From: Moniliella sp. 'wahieum'
Taxonomy: Eukaryota > Basidiomycota > Moniliellomycetes > Moniliellales > Moniliellaceae
DNA length: 64,000 nucleotides
Assembly (NCBI GenBank): GCA_003971905.1
Contig: RSEE01000018.1
Location: forward strand, 744,001 to 808,000
Direction: 5' to 3'
Shown: positions 10,137 to 21,358 of the stretch, in pieces
Layout of the letters: every line of letters begins with the position of its first letter
Position numbering within the stretch: the stretch's first letter is position 1
Program-made: the position numbers and the translations under genes
The notes under the pieces: model-generated
What the model was told of the DNA's origin: nothing
What the model saw: only the letters and a program-made list of their open reading frames with translations
Databases searched by the model: none

Positions 10137-12837
10137 ATGCCGTCCCCGCCGCCCTCGCCCTTGTCCTTGCCCTTGCCCTTGCCCTCGCCTCATCCCTCCC
10201 CACCCCCACCCCCCGCCCCCTCCCACACCCGCCGCACCAGCACCCCGCCCCGCCCGCCGAGTACGACGCAGTGGTCGCCATGGCCCACCCTGCCCATCCC
10301 CAGCACGCCCAGTATCTCGCCCAGCGGCACACCACCACGCCCCTCCCGTCCCTCCACACCCGCTCCAGCCCGCCGCCCGTTTCCCGCCCGCCCCGCTCCC
10401 GCCGCGACCGACCGCGACCGCCACGTGACCCTCGCCGCCACCGCGTGCGCGAGCCGCGGCAGCGCGAGCACCGTTCCCGCCGTCCCTCCTCGCCCTCGGC
10501 TACCGGCTTGGTACAGCCCGCCCTGGCCGAGGGCGAAGATTCCGAGCCATCCGACCCAGACAGTAGTGCGGCAGCCGTTCTTGCTGCCGCTCTGACCTCG
10601 GCCCACCCTAGCATCGTCCCTCTTTCGCCCCGTGTCCATCCCCGCTCCTCCCGTCCCCGCCCGCACACACCCACACCCGCACCCGCTCGCAATCGCGCAC
10701 CCACGTGCGTGTCGCTGTCCCACCTCCTACCTCGCCCATCACCCGCTGCCGAGCACCGCGAATCGAGCGGGTCCAAAACGTCCTTCTCTGTTGTTCCTTC
10801 TGGGTCCCGGAACAACTCTCTCCCTTCCCACCGGCCCAGCAGGACAGATGAGCAGGCTGCAGGGGCGGAATCGGACGTCGAGCCACCGTTGCGACGTCGG
10901 TCGTTGAGGGACGCCAACGTTCCCGGTCCCAGTGCCGGGGGCGGGTCGAGCAGCTTAGCGCGCTCCGTATCTGTGTCGACGTCAGGCTCGCATACGGCAT
11001 CCAAGCTTCGATTTGCAGAGCTTTCGTTGGTGGATCGAGATTCTCGGCCTGGGACAGCGCCTACGTCTACGTCTGCGACGGCATCTACGTCTACGTCTAC
11101 GTCTACGGGTGCTGGGCAGCTAGCACGTCAACTGTCCATCAGGTGGCTCCTGGACACGACCTGGACAAGCACGAGCTCTATGCTGCCAACACGTACTTTA
11201 TCCCTCGGCGCATGGCGCCCGTTGCGCCACCCACGTCGTACATTGCTCCGCGGAGGGAGAGGAGTGCCTCCTCCTCCTCGGCGTGGGGGTACTTTGGGTC
11301 GGCGCTATCGCTCTCTTCGGGTGGGTCCCATGGTTCGGCCGGATCGGCTAAGCGCACCCACGGCGAGATCCGACCTTCGTCAGCATCTAGTCACCAGTCT
11401 TGTGCCACCCCGGACGCCCCCCAACCCACCAGGCGCTCGAGAAAGAACAGCAACCCCCTTTCTCTTTCCACGCCTAGCTCGCCCGTGCCGGCGCTCCTGT
11501 CACGCTTGACCAGCTGGCGGCGTAAGCCGCAGAATGGGGGGGACTCAGAGACCGAGCGGGGGGCTTGCCCTCTTCTCCCCTAGCGAGGGCGAAGACCAAG
11601 GCCACGACCGAGGCACACCCGATGGCCAACCATGACCAACGGGAGGACCAAGGTCAAGGCCAAGGAGGGGCACTTTCGGACGAAATGGAGCACATTGAAG
11701 ATCCACCTTCTGCAGCTGAATTCGAGGTATCCCTTACTTCTCACTCGGACCACTCACTTTCCCTTTCTCCTGCACGTCGTACCAGCGCCAGCCCTTCACG
11801 ATCCCTCTCACCGCCCCACTTGCTCTCCAGCTCACCGCCGTCCCAGCCCGAGGGGAGCAGGAAAGGTAAGCGTGTCCCGCCGCCTCTTAAGTTGGTGCCG
11901 CGACGGTCGGGCACTTGGGCGCTTTGCTCAGTTCACGTCACTCGCCTATGGTCCACGATGACGATTGGGGCCAAGGAACAATTTATAAGTCCCTTCGCCT
12001 CGACTGGGGCAGGAGAGGGAGGAGGAACAAGAGCCCATACAACCGCAACCGCAATCGCAACCGCAACCGCATCAGCCATCGCATCAGCCATCGCAACCGC
12101 CAACGCCAACGCAAATGCAAAAGCAGGACGCACAACATGCGCGTTCGTCTTCTGTTGTACCTGTTGCCACCAGGGGAATATCTTTGGCACTGCTCCTATC
12201 TATCGTCGTACTTTACCCGTGCCGACCTCGGCCCCACCTACCAACACGAGCCATACCCCTACCCCACCTTCTTCCGCTCCCGGCACCGCACGTACCCTCT
12301 CCCCAACCGGTTTCATCCCTTCCTCCGCCCCGCCCACGTCAACTGTCCACATTACCTTGGCCAATGCGAATGCAAATACGAATGGGAATTTAGATGCAGC
12401 AAGGCCCACCCTTACGACACCTACCTCACCCACACTACCACCTACAGGTGGATCTTCTACCCCCCCTTTCGCACTTGGCAACACCAGCGCTTGTTCCCCC
12501 CCTGCGGCGGTACCTCAAACGAGACAGTGTCGGTGCCTCCGTCGAAATCGAAATCGAAATCGATGACAGTGGCATTATCCTTACCACCTCCATCGCCATT
12601 GCCATCGCCATCGGGTACGGGTTCGGGCTTGGCTGCGCCACCCGCGCCTCGCTGGACCCCTTACTTGACCCCATGGTGCGCGGCGCGAGTCAAGCTGCCG
12701 CGGCGGGCCGTGACATCCATGCGTTTGAGGCCATGTTGCGTGGATTTGACAGGCTGATAAGGCCGTCCGAGCTCACGTGGTTGCCCAGCACATTCATCCT
12801 TCCCCCCCCTCGGCTTCCTGACCATTTGACCATTTGA
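10137..12837 (+). CDS. Unrecognised Ser/Pro/Gln-rich low-complexity protein
   Basis: I do not recognise this protein. The plus strand has coding-like sequence throughout, in shifting frames. It begins with a Pro-rich leader (ATG at 10137, alternative 10280). A Ser/Arg/Pro-rich segment follows at 10300-11090. The most distinctive part, at about 11140-11570, includes DLDKHELYAANTYF and many Ser runs. Next comes a short acidic region near 11650-11760, then a Gln/Pro tract near 12000-12120 built from a CAACCG/CATCAG hexamer. The last segment (12560-12837) has an Ile/Ala-rich stretch that could be one membrane helix, then a soluble helix-like end containing AFEAMLRGFDRLIRPSE. The length suggests a regulatory or scaffold protein. 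The opposite-strand long frames here are compositional shadows. Confidence 0.5.
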
Positions 12838-14652
12838 CCATTTGACCATTTTTTTATCTCTTCTTTTCTCCTTCCCCACGTTCCATTTTCCATTTCTCCG
12901 CTTTCCCTTCTGCCCTTTTTGCCCTTTTGCCCTTTTGCCCTTTTGTCCTGCCTGGGCCCGTGTGGACCTGCAGCTACGGGCCCTTGTTCCCCTACCATGA
13001 CGGAGCGGAGCAGACGGGCCCAGGACTTCATTCCCGACCTCAAACCCCTACCCTATAAAGCCTAACCGGTAACCCCCTAACCCCCTGTAGTGGTTCTTAT
13101 TTGTCTTTGTCTTTTTGTCTTTTCTTTCTCTTTATCCTTACACTACATCTACACCTACGCCTACCCCTCTACCTTACCGCTACCTTACCGCTACCTTTAC
13201 CGCTACCGCTACTACTCCACGCTTGCTGCGATCCTGTCTTTTCCTTGCATACTATTCCCCTACTTCCCCTCGACCTCTGATCAGATCATGCCATTCTGCT
13301 GGGTCCAGGACGTCCAGGTGACATATGTCACCAAGTAGTCACTGTGACATGTGACAGCCATTAGTCACACTAGTCACTAGTCACATATGACATGGGGTGT
13401 GGCTCTCGTGGCGCGTGGCGTCCAGCCACTAGCCATGCCATTTGCAAAAATAACATGCTACGCGCTACGCGTCATGGGCAACGCGTCGTGTGTCAATGTC
13501 ATATGGCTTTGCTTTGCTTTGCTTTGCTTTGCTTGCTTTGCTTTGCTTGCTTTGCTTGCTTTGCTTTGCTTTGCTTTGCTTTGCTTGCTTTGCTTTGCTT
13601 TGCTTTGCTTTTGCTTTGCTTTGCTTTGCTTTGCTTTGCTTTGCTTTGCTTTGCTTTGTTTTGCTTTGCTTTCCTTGCGGCTCTGCTCTGCTCCGAATCG
13701 TATCGATCAGCGCGACCCACCGTGGTATCGTACCGAAGCTTGAAGCTTGAAGAGAGACAGGATCGAGGATAATATTGATCACCGTTCACCGACGAGTGAC
13801 AGAGTGACCTAGGGACCAGGGACGCGTCATGCATCACGTGACGCATGCTCCTGAACCTTGAACATTGAACTTTGATTGCACCAGACGCGCACGTGACGCG
13901 TGAGTACTTAATATTGAATCAAAGAAGCAGTGGCCGGTTCTGCTTTTTGTGGGTTTGGGTTTCCTCCACCACGGCGACCTACAGACCGCCTGCCCCGAGA
14001 CCTGTTGGCGCAGGCGGCTACCGTGTCGCCAAGAACGATCTGCGTTGGGTGTGAGTCGTGCGCAGGGACCTAACCCCAGCGCGCACTTGGCTCCCCCACT
14101 CGCCCCATCTGCCGCTCGGACCGGACCGAGAGCCGGCGCGCGCCGGGCCGCCCTGGCCAGCATCCTCCCTCTCGATCCGACTTGGCTGGACGGGGAACAA
14201 ACCCATGCCGTCTGTCTCGTCTCGGTCTAGGTGCAGCCCTAGGTGTCTGTCGACCATGGACTGGTGACTGGTGACTGGTGACTGGTGAACGTTGACTGGT
14301 GACTAGTGACTGGCGACTACGGATCGTGCATGGTGGATGGTAAATCGGACAAAGCGGCAAAGCAGAAGTTATGGTATCCAACAGGTATCCTTGCATTGCA
14401 TTGCACGACAGTACAGTGCAGTGCACTGCGCACTGCACTCGTCCCCTCCAATTTGTCTCGTTGAGCCTCGTTGTAGCCTTACTATAAACCACCAACAGCT
14501 AACCCCCAAGACCCACCCACCGAGCCACTCCGCCACCCAGCCATCCCGCTGCTGTTACCCGTTCGACGGCCACCTGTACCGGGGCAAGATTGCTACCGCC
14601 GCGCCGGTTTGCCCCGGAGCCGGTGCAGCACGACCTCAGGCCATCCGCGAGT
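12838..14652. other. Intergenic spacer rich in simple repeats
   Basis: No gene is supported. In order it holds TTTGACCA units at 12823-12850 and CCCTTTTG units at 12905-12950. CTACCTTACCG units follow at 13170-13210, then TCACTAGTCAC-type palindromes at 13355-13390. A long TTTGC array lies at 13505-13672, and GACTGGTGACTGGTGACTGG units lie at 14260-14320. The GTGCAGTGCACTGCGCACTG stretch near 14415-14440 is an imperfect palindrome. Confidence 0.65.
13505..13672. repeat. (TTTGC)n microsatellite with TTGC interruptions
   Basis: About 165 bases of GCTTT pentamers, with periodic loss of one T to give GCTTGCTTT. The pentamer period keeps all frames open on both strands, so the Lys/Gln/Ser or Leu/Cys/Phe open frames across it are artefacts. 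Confidence 0.95.
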
Positions 14653-16482
14653 TTATCCAAGACCTGTACGCACGGGCGCTGTAGCGCGTGCAGTGAGCCA
14701 CGTACGCCCGCACGGTCTCCCCCCGCGGGCCGAGACTGATGCCCTGGTCGAGGGAGAACGGGGCGAGCTGAGTGGCCAGCTGGGCAAGTGGCGCGACGCG
14801 GAACAGCACACCAGTTCCAGTCCCAGTCCCAGTCCCGCGATCGATAGTGAGCCACGGCGCATCGTCGTGCGGCTGCGAATGCGGCTGCGAATGCGGCTGC
14901 GAATGCGGATGCGACAGTAGTGGTGGGGCAGCGTCGGGACGGGTGGGCCAGGTCGGGGAAGTGAATGCGGAAGTGGAATTGGGGCGAGCGCGTGAGCGTC
15001 AGCGAGCAGGACACGGTAGCCGGACCAGGTGAGCAGGAGGAGCAGGAGGTGGGTTAGGGCATGCGGATCTAGCATTCGAGCTAGGGGTGGTTGTCGGACC
15101 GTCCTAGTTGGATTGCGATGAGGGTGCCGATGACGAGAAGCGCGAGGGAGCGGCGGCGCTGCGCGAGCGACGGGTAAGGTGCCAGGGACGCCTGTGGGAG
15201 TCCCGGTCCCGGTGGTACGAGTACGGGCGAAGGCAGCGGGAGCAGGTCCGGGGAAAAGGCGAAGCGGGATTCGGGATGGTGGGAAGCGTTTCAATGTCCT
15301 GCATGGGGGACATGGGTAGGGAGGCTTGACGTCGATGCATGCGCGTCGCGGTGCCGAGGCAGGGAGCAAGGACGGGTCAGAGGAGGAGCAAGTTCGTAGA
15401 CTTCAATTTCATCGTGAAGTCCAAGGGGGCGTGGGCAAGGCTGAGGAGAGCGATAGCCCGTCTCCTTTCCATCCACCAGGGAAGAGGGAAGGGCGGAAGG
15501 CATAGGCGCCCAGCGCGCACGCTTGAACCAAGACCATTAGTGTGGTTACCATTCTCATCGGCAGGAGGGAGGCGAGCAAGGCAAAGGAGAGGGCAGTCAG
15601 AAGGTAAGCTGTGGCGCAGCCCAGCGCCAGGCGCCAAAGTTGGCCTTGGCAGATACTTCGCTGGATGTACTGGAAGCACGGAAGGTGGAAGAGGCGGTGC
15701 GGGGGCTCCATCGCCATAGACGGGCGAGGGTAAGAAAGGTGAGATAAAACAGGGCAGCGCTGGTGTCACGAGGCCAGTACGTGGGTCCAGGGCTGATTGC
15801 GGGTGTGGTAGAGAGCCGAGGACAGACACGCCAGCAGGGACACAACAGGCAACCCGAGATAGACTGAGCGGAGCGGGAATGCTGGTGAAAGGTGGTGGAA
15901 GAGGTGGAGAAGGCATGGAGGTGGACGAGGGCACCAATTAGGCTGGCAGCCATGCTCACTGGTTCTTGCGCCCCAGCAAAGCGCAGAAAGACCCACTTGC
16001 CATGGTACTTGACCATGCGCCACTCGATCTCAGGCCGGTCCTGCAGGGCAAGGCGCACGAGATGGTCCTCGTAGCTGCGGGGCCAGGCATCGGACGCGGC
16101 CGGCTTGTTGCGCAGCTGGCGGCGCACCTCGGCACGTACCTCGGCGGCAGTGATCTCGGCCTGATTGGTGAGCTGGTGCATGCAATGGTACTCGCAGTAG
16201 TCGTTTGCAGGACCAGCCGGTGAGGCGAAGGGAAAGCGGCAGGCGGCGCGTCTGCCTGCCGCCTCGACCGGTCACTCCATCGTCCACCCCGTCGGGGCCG
16301 CACAGGTCGGGCGTAGCGGGAGGCAACACAGAGAGCGAACTGGGGTGCGGTCTCGCCGGCAGGGGGCGGGGGTGAGGGCGGGGGAGGCGGCGGCGCTGGT
16401 GGTGAGGAGGGCGAGGGCGAGGGTGGTGGTGGCGACCGCAGCCAGCGCCGCCTGCGGCTGGGAGCAGGGGGCCGAGGGCCAT
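14653..16482 (-). CDS. PER1: PER1/PGAP3-family protein (GPI-anchor lipid remodelling, ER/Golgi membrane)
   Basis: Per1 proteins remove an acyl chain from GPI anchors in the ER. The sequence starts with a signal-peptide-like stretch (ATTTLALALLTTSAAASP), then TPQFALCV. It continues with the family's Cys/His signature around 16190 (EYHCMHQLTNQAEI) and the hallmark YHGKWVFLRFAGAQEPVS near 16010. Hydrophobic segments follow (VYLGLPVVSLLACLSSALYHT, then one at 15630-15530). The C-terminal signature near 15060-14990 contains LDPHALTHLLLLLLTWSGYR, followed by ADAH. The reading crosses several frame breaks. The end is uncertain: after the last helix the sequence runs into a 12-base tandem repeat, and the stop could be as early as about 14890. 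Confidence 0.8.
14871..14916. repeat. 12-base tandem repeat near the PER1 3' end
   Basis: About four copies of GCGGCTGCGAAT occur in tandem. In the PER1 frames this gives short Arg/Ile/Ser or Ala/Phe repeats, so it is either a polymorphic tail or 3' untranslated sequence. Confidence 0.8.
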
Positions 16483-16854
16483 GGGGGGGGAGCAGGGGAG
16501 GGCGCTGGGGTGGCGGGGCGGGGCAGACGCAGCGGGCCAAAATGTCTGGGCGGGCTGAGATGGATCTGAGATGTGATCGACACGCAACTGATACTGATAA
16601 CCGATCCTCGCCAACGCTACGATGCGCCACGCTGCTATCATCGATCACGCCACACCTAACTCACACAGCCAAGAAATGGGCGCACGGGCGGAATGGAGAG
16701 CGCGGAGCGGAATGGCGGACACACACAGGCGGCGCTGAGCTGAGCTAACCAGGCACGCTCCCAGCCACCATCATCCTTTCTGCCCGGCAGAACGAATAGC
16801 CGCAGCTGCTGTAGCCTGCAATAGCTGCGCCCTGCTTCTCCGCTGCCCCGCCCC
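16483..16854. promoter_or_regulatory. Divergent promoter region between PER1 and BYE1
   Basis: About 370 bases separate the two divergent start codons. No clear TATA box or repeat is visible. A pair of CATCGATC/TGATCGAC-like motifs occurs near 16575-16650. Confidence 0.45.
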
Positions 16855-19800
16855 ATGGCCCCACGCCGCAGCTCCCGCCTCGCCGCGGCCGACACCGAGT
16901 CTGCTGTGCCTTCTGCTGTCCCCACCACTCCCCCGCATCGCCCGCCCCGCCGCGCAAGAGCAAAGCCTGCCTGCCCCACCGCCGTGTCAGCGGCCCACGC
17001 TACCCCTGTGCCGTCTGCAACGCCGCGTACGTCTCGCCTACCCACACCCTCTGCGCGCCACGAGCTAACCCTCCCTCCCTCCATCCATTTCCCAGGTACC
17101 ACCAAAAATGCACCCGCCTCCCCCTGAGCAACTCCCCTCCATCGACACGTTCGTGTGCCAAAGTGCACCAGGCAGGCCACGGCCAAACCACATTCAAGCC
17201 CGCCTCTCGCCTTCCCTCCCCCCGCACCCGTGTCTAACCCAGAGCAGCCTGCGTTGCATACCTCGCACCACCTGGCCCCGAACCATCCACGCAGAACATC
17301 CGGGTTTAGTCCAGCAAGCCACCCCACCCGCACTCGACACGCCCCCTTCTCACCCGCTTGTCGCACCCCAGCCTGAGCCTGCCCCAGAGCAGCTCCCTGA
17401 CCCGCCTGCCCAGAGCAGCTCACACGCCCCGCCTGCCCTCCTGCGCGTCGAGGGCCACAACCTGCGCAAGCGTCCAGCCAAGGCCGAGCCTGATCCCGTG
17501 TCTCCCGCCGAGCCCGAGCCCCCTGCTGCTCCTTTGTTATCCAAACACGCTCAACAGGGTCGAGTCATGGGGCCAAACCACCGTCCAAGCCGTCCTCGGC
17601 GCCTCAACAATCGCATGACGCACCAGTAAAAAACTCTTCGAATGACCACCAGGACCACCCTGATCCTCCCAGCTCGGACAGCGGATCGGACGAGGACCAT
17701 GGGCCCTCGCCGCGGCAGCGCACCAAGCGACCGCGTATTGCCACCGCTGCTTCTCCCCGCACCCCAAACCAAACCCAAACCCAAACCCAAACCCAAACTC
17801 AAAGGCGGTCCTCTGGCGTTTCAGCCCTGGCTGCCAAGAAGAAGCGTTCTTCTTCCGACGCAGCCACAGCCCCTGCGCCGCCGGGTCCTGTTCCAGCCGA
17901 CAAGAACCCGGTGCGGGCATCGGCGCTGACCCAGTTCCAGTTGGCGCTTCGGTCGGTTTTTGTCACCAGTGCGGATGAGGAAGAGGAGCAAGTTCAGCAG
18001 CGTGCGCGAGAGTATACTCAAGCGCTTGAGCAGGGCATCTGGGCCGCGTTTTCCGACACGTCTTCTGGCCAACGGACTGCCGGTAAGGCGTACCGAGACC
18101 GGTTCCGAACGCTTCTATTTAGTTTGAAGGACAAGTCGAACGAAGGGTTGCGTGCTCGTATTGTATCTGGGAGATGGCAGCTGGGGCATTAGCGGTGTTG
18201 CCGAGCGAAGAGTTGGCGAACGATGCGCTTCGTGCGCAAGTAGAAGCAGCGAAGCGAGATGCTATTCGCCAGTCCATCCTTCGACCCGATACGGGCCCGC
18301 TGCGCAAGATCACGCACAAAGGCGAAGAGTACATTGAATTGGACCCCGGTGCGATCGGCACGTCTCGTGCCGATGACGAGCGGGAAGATGCAGGACACCA
18401 AGCCTACCTGGCCCAGGTCGAGCGGGAACGGCAAGAAGAGGAAGCCAAGTTGCGCGGTCGAGGGTCTGCTTCTCGTCGCTCCGCTTCCCCGCGCAGGCGA
18501 GAAGATGGATCGGCACGGGTCGCTCGTCTCCCCAGCGTACTCAAGAGAGTGGACGAAGTAACTTTGATCTACTGGACCAGCTGGGTTCGGTCGAGGTTCA
18601 GCCCGAACCGGAGCCGGAGGAACTGGTACATGCCTCCAACGACACGAACGCGAACGGAGTCAATGCCGATGACATTATGGATGCACTGGATGAGCCCGAG
18701 GAAGAGTACGATCCACTAGCTGCGTTTGACGAGCCTGCTGCTGCGCCTTCTACGGTGGACGAGTCTGCAACGGTGCCAGCCCCCGACGCCAACCAAGACG
18801 ATGACGATCGGCCTTACGATCCATTCGAATCGGAGCCAGAGCCGTTCCCACCTCGGTCTTGTGGCGCGGAGCAGTGACCATGCCTGGCATGGCTACGTTC
18901 AGTGGGAGGTGAAGCAGGTAGGTGGGTACGAACTGGCCAAACTGAATGGGACCACAGCTGTGTGGAGCACGTTCTTCCCCTCGCCCATTCGGTCTTGCAA
19001 GGCCGTTTGCCTTCCGACGTGGCCGAGACGTACCTGGAACAATGTGCCACCGCACCTTCCTTGGCACTGGCAATTGGACCATGACAGAAACGTATGATCC
19101 GGGCGCGGTGCATATGCCTGCGGCCGGAGTGAGGAGTGAAGACCTCCACCCCCCCACCTCGGACGGAGGAGAATAAGCGCCAGTCCAAGTCCTGCTCGAT
19201 TACCTTGCACTCAAGGGTCGCTACGCTGTTTGGCCAGCACACCCCGCCGACAAGGGCCGCGCAGTGAAAGATTTTTATGTGGGAGCACTCAAAGCTCATA
19301 CCGCCTGGCCTAAATGGTTGGCCAAGGCTCAGCCAACCGGATTGCACGATGACCTTCGCGACAGCTCATTTTGGTCGCCGTGCTTAACCGGGCCACACTC
19401 CAAGAAGGTATTGGAAGTTGCTGTGCGGCACCCCGTTCGCCCACCTACCTCTACCTCCACCTCCAACACCTCTACCCCTCTTGGACATAGCCATAGCGAC
19501 GTTGTCGCCCCGCCCACAGCTGCGCTGCAAGACTTGCTGGGCCAGTTGCGCACACCCGTACCTGCACCTACACCTCTCTGCCCCTGCACCTGCACCTGTC
19601 TCTGCCCTGCACCTGCACCTGGACCTGGACTCGTGTCCACGACCGCATCCGCTGCGCCGCCCTCGGCGCAGGCGTCCAGCCAAACCCTGGAATCGCTCAG
19701 CCGCATGTCAAGGGAAGAAGCCGAGGCGTTCTTGTACGCCAACCCGGCCTTGGTGGACCAATTGGCATCGAGCTTGGCTGCTCTTCTCTTCCGATCCTAC

Positions 19801-20151
19801 ACCTGCTGGCTCACCTCCTGGTCCACCCTGGTCCACCTCCTGGTCCACCTGCGAGTCTTCCACCTGGTCCTCCTCCGAGTCTTCCTTCTGGTCTTCCACA
19901 CGGTCCACCTCCGAGTCTTCCACCTGGTCCACCTCCGGCCACCTCCCGTACATCCTACTTCTTCTGCTGGCCCTGCAAGCGGAGGCGCGCGGGGCTATGG
20001 CGCCTACCCGCCGCGACGGCCTGGGTACGAGGAGTGGGGGCGCCCGGCCTGGGGCGCCCCCGCTCGCGGAGGGTACGATGCGGGGTACCCCACGGACCGG
20101 GATGGCGCCGTCGATGATACCAGAGGATGCAGCATGTGGCATGGCGCATGA
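16855..20151 (+). CDS. BYE1: BYE1-like transcription regulator (PHD finger, TFIIS-like domain, SPOC domain)
   Basis: Bye1 binds H3K4me3 and RNA polymerase II during early elongation. The ATG at 16855 opens MAPRRSSRLAAADTE. Part of a PHD finger follows (RYPCAVCNA near 17010, then RYHQKCTRLPL near 17095) and is interrupted by an intron of about 70 bases (GTACGT near 17028 to CAG at about 17094). After a Pro-rich linker, the TFIIS central domain runs about 17900-18330, with LTQFQLALRSVF, YRDRFRTLLFSLKDKSNEGL, RARIVSGEM after frame correction, and LPSEELANDALRAQ. The SPOC domain (about 18880-19380) has HGYVQWEVKQVGGYELAK, LPSDVAETYLEQC and LLDYLALKGRYAVWPA. The tail is Pro-rich, with PPGPP-like repeats from about 19800, then a Gly/Tyr/Arg-rich end. 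The KPKPKPKPK run at 17770 comes from an AACCCA repeat. Several one-base breaks are present. Confidence 0.85.
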
Positions 20152-20165
20152 CAGTTGTCGAATGT

Positions 20166-20212
20166 CGATGTGGGATGTGGGATGTGGGATGTGGGATGGG
20201 GGATGTTGGATG
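20166..20212. repeat. GATGTGG tandem repeat, copy 1
   Basis: Tandem GGGATGT units, four or more, drifting to GGGATGG at the right end. A second, shorter array lies at 20690-20722. Confidence 0.8.
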
Positions 20213-20689
20213 GGGGCAGCAGGAGCAACGGCGCTGCCGCTGCACTCGCTGCGACGTGGTCGTCTCTCTCCCCTCCATCCATGAGCATGAGTCTCCATCC
20301 TTCTGATTGGCATGGTCAGACTGGTAGGACGCATTTGTCTTGTGTCTACGCGCAAGCGACGAGCGACGAGCGACGATACGAACGAGCAGAGCGAGTCATC
20401 TACAGATGCCACATATGTACTACTTGTATTATATGCTGTCGTGGCCTTGTGTGATCAATGATATAGTACTTGGTACTTAGTACTTAGTGAGACTGCAATG
20501 TAGCCAAGTAGGACTGCTGCCCCCGGCGCTCCAGCTCCATCAGACAGACAACTGGACCCTAGATCGCCCGTCTAGTCACTAGTCACTAGTTAGCCAGACG
20601 GTAGTGTGCACCCGCAGGCTGTTTCATAGCGAACGACACGGCCAGCAATCATTGATCAAGATCAGTTTTGCTTGTGGGATGGCAGATAT

Positions 20690-20722
20690 AGGAGTGGGAT
20701 GTGGGATGTGGGATGTGGGTCG
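20690..20722. repeat. GATGTGG tandem repeat, copy 2
   Basis: About three to four GGGATGT units, preceded by a variant unit. It matches the array about 480 bases upstream. Confidence 0.75.
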
Positions 20723-21358
20723 ATGGAGGGGCAGGTGGAGGTGAAGGTGATGGGGACGCAGCGGAAAGTACAGTGCTTGTCCTATTTCTCGGCAGGTAAC
20801 AATGCCCTCTCTCCATACGCCTTGGGCGACATGCGATGGCGAGGGCGGTGGCGGTGGCAGTGCGAGTGCAAGTGCGATCGCCCTGCACACCATACCATCT
20901 TTCGTCCCTCCCAAGTATAGAAGCGACCCGGGCAACGCAGGCGGCGTCCACGGTGGCCATTCAGTATTTATGTATGTAGATCCTGAGGCGGGGCGGGGCG
21001 GAATGCAGCGTCACTGGTCACCGGTCACCGGTCCCTGTGGATGGCTAGTCGCTGGTCGCTGGTCGCTCAGCCTGAGCTCAGCCGTTGATTCCGCCGGCGC
21101 GGTGCACCACCCCCTTGGACCTGGCCGCGCTGCCAGAGCGGGGAAGAGGTGCGATATGCGCTGCTGAGCTTGCCGTCCTATCTCCCTCTCCCTCTCCACC
21201 GCCAGCTTCAGCTCCAGCTCACCACCACCACCAGCTCCACCTCTGCCTTCGCCTCTGCCTTCACCTCCGCCTGCCCCGTGCCGAGCGAGTCCTGCACCTA
21301 CACCGGCTTTGCCTTGCCTTGCCTGCTGCATGTCTGCCATCTGGCCCTTTCGGACCCA

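Larger units (their letters stand above)
20152..21358. other. Intergenic spacer with two GATGTGG arrays
   Basis: This stretch holds the 3' region of BYE1 and the promoter of the AP-2 mu gene. GATGTGG tandem arrays lie at 20166-20210 and 20690-20722. ACTTAGT units lie near 20462-20490, and TAGTCACTAGTCACTAGTTAG at 20573-20593. Two GGTCACCGGTCACCGGT-like units lie at 21012-21030. From about 21180 it is pyrimidine-rich, as is usual just upstream of a fungal start codon. Confidence 0.6.

Noticed and set aside
9850-11004. 384-codon open frame on the minus strand
   Set aside because: It is Arg/Gly-rich and lies exactly opposite the Ser/Pro-rich plus-strand coding region. GC-rich Pro/Ser codons give long antisense frames; no domain is visible.
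13465-13846. Lys/Gln/Ser repeat protein or Leu/Cys/Phe repeat protein across the TTTGC array
   Set aside because: A pentamer repeat without stops keeps all frames open; flanks have no coding character.
17768-17802. Internal telomere-like AACCCA repeat
   Set aside because: It lies inside the BYE1 linker and encodes KPKPKPK; the unit also differs from the common fungal telomere repeat TTAGGG by base order.
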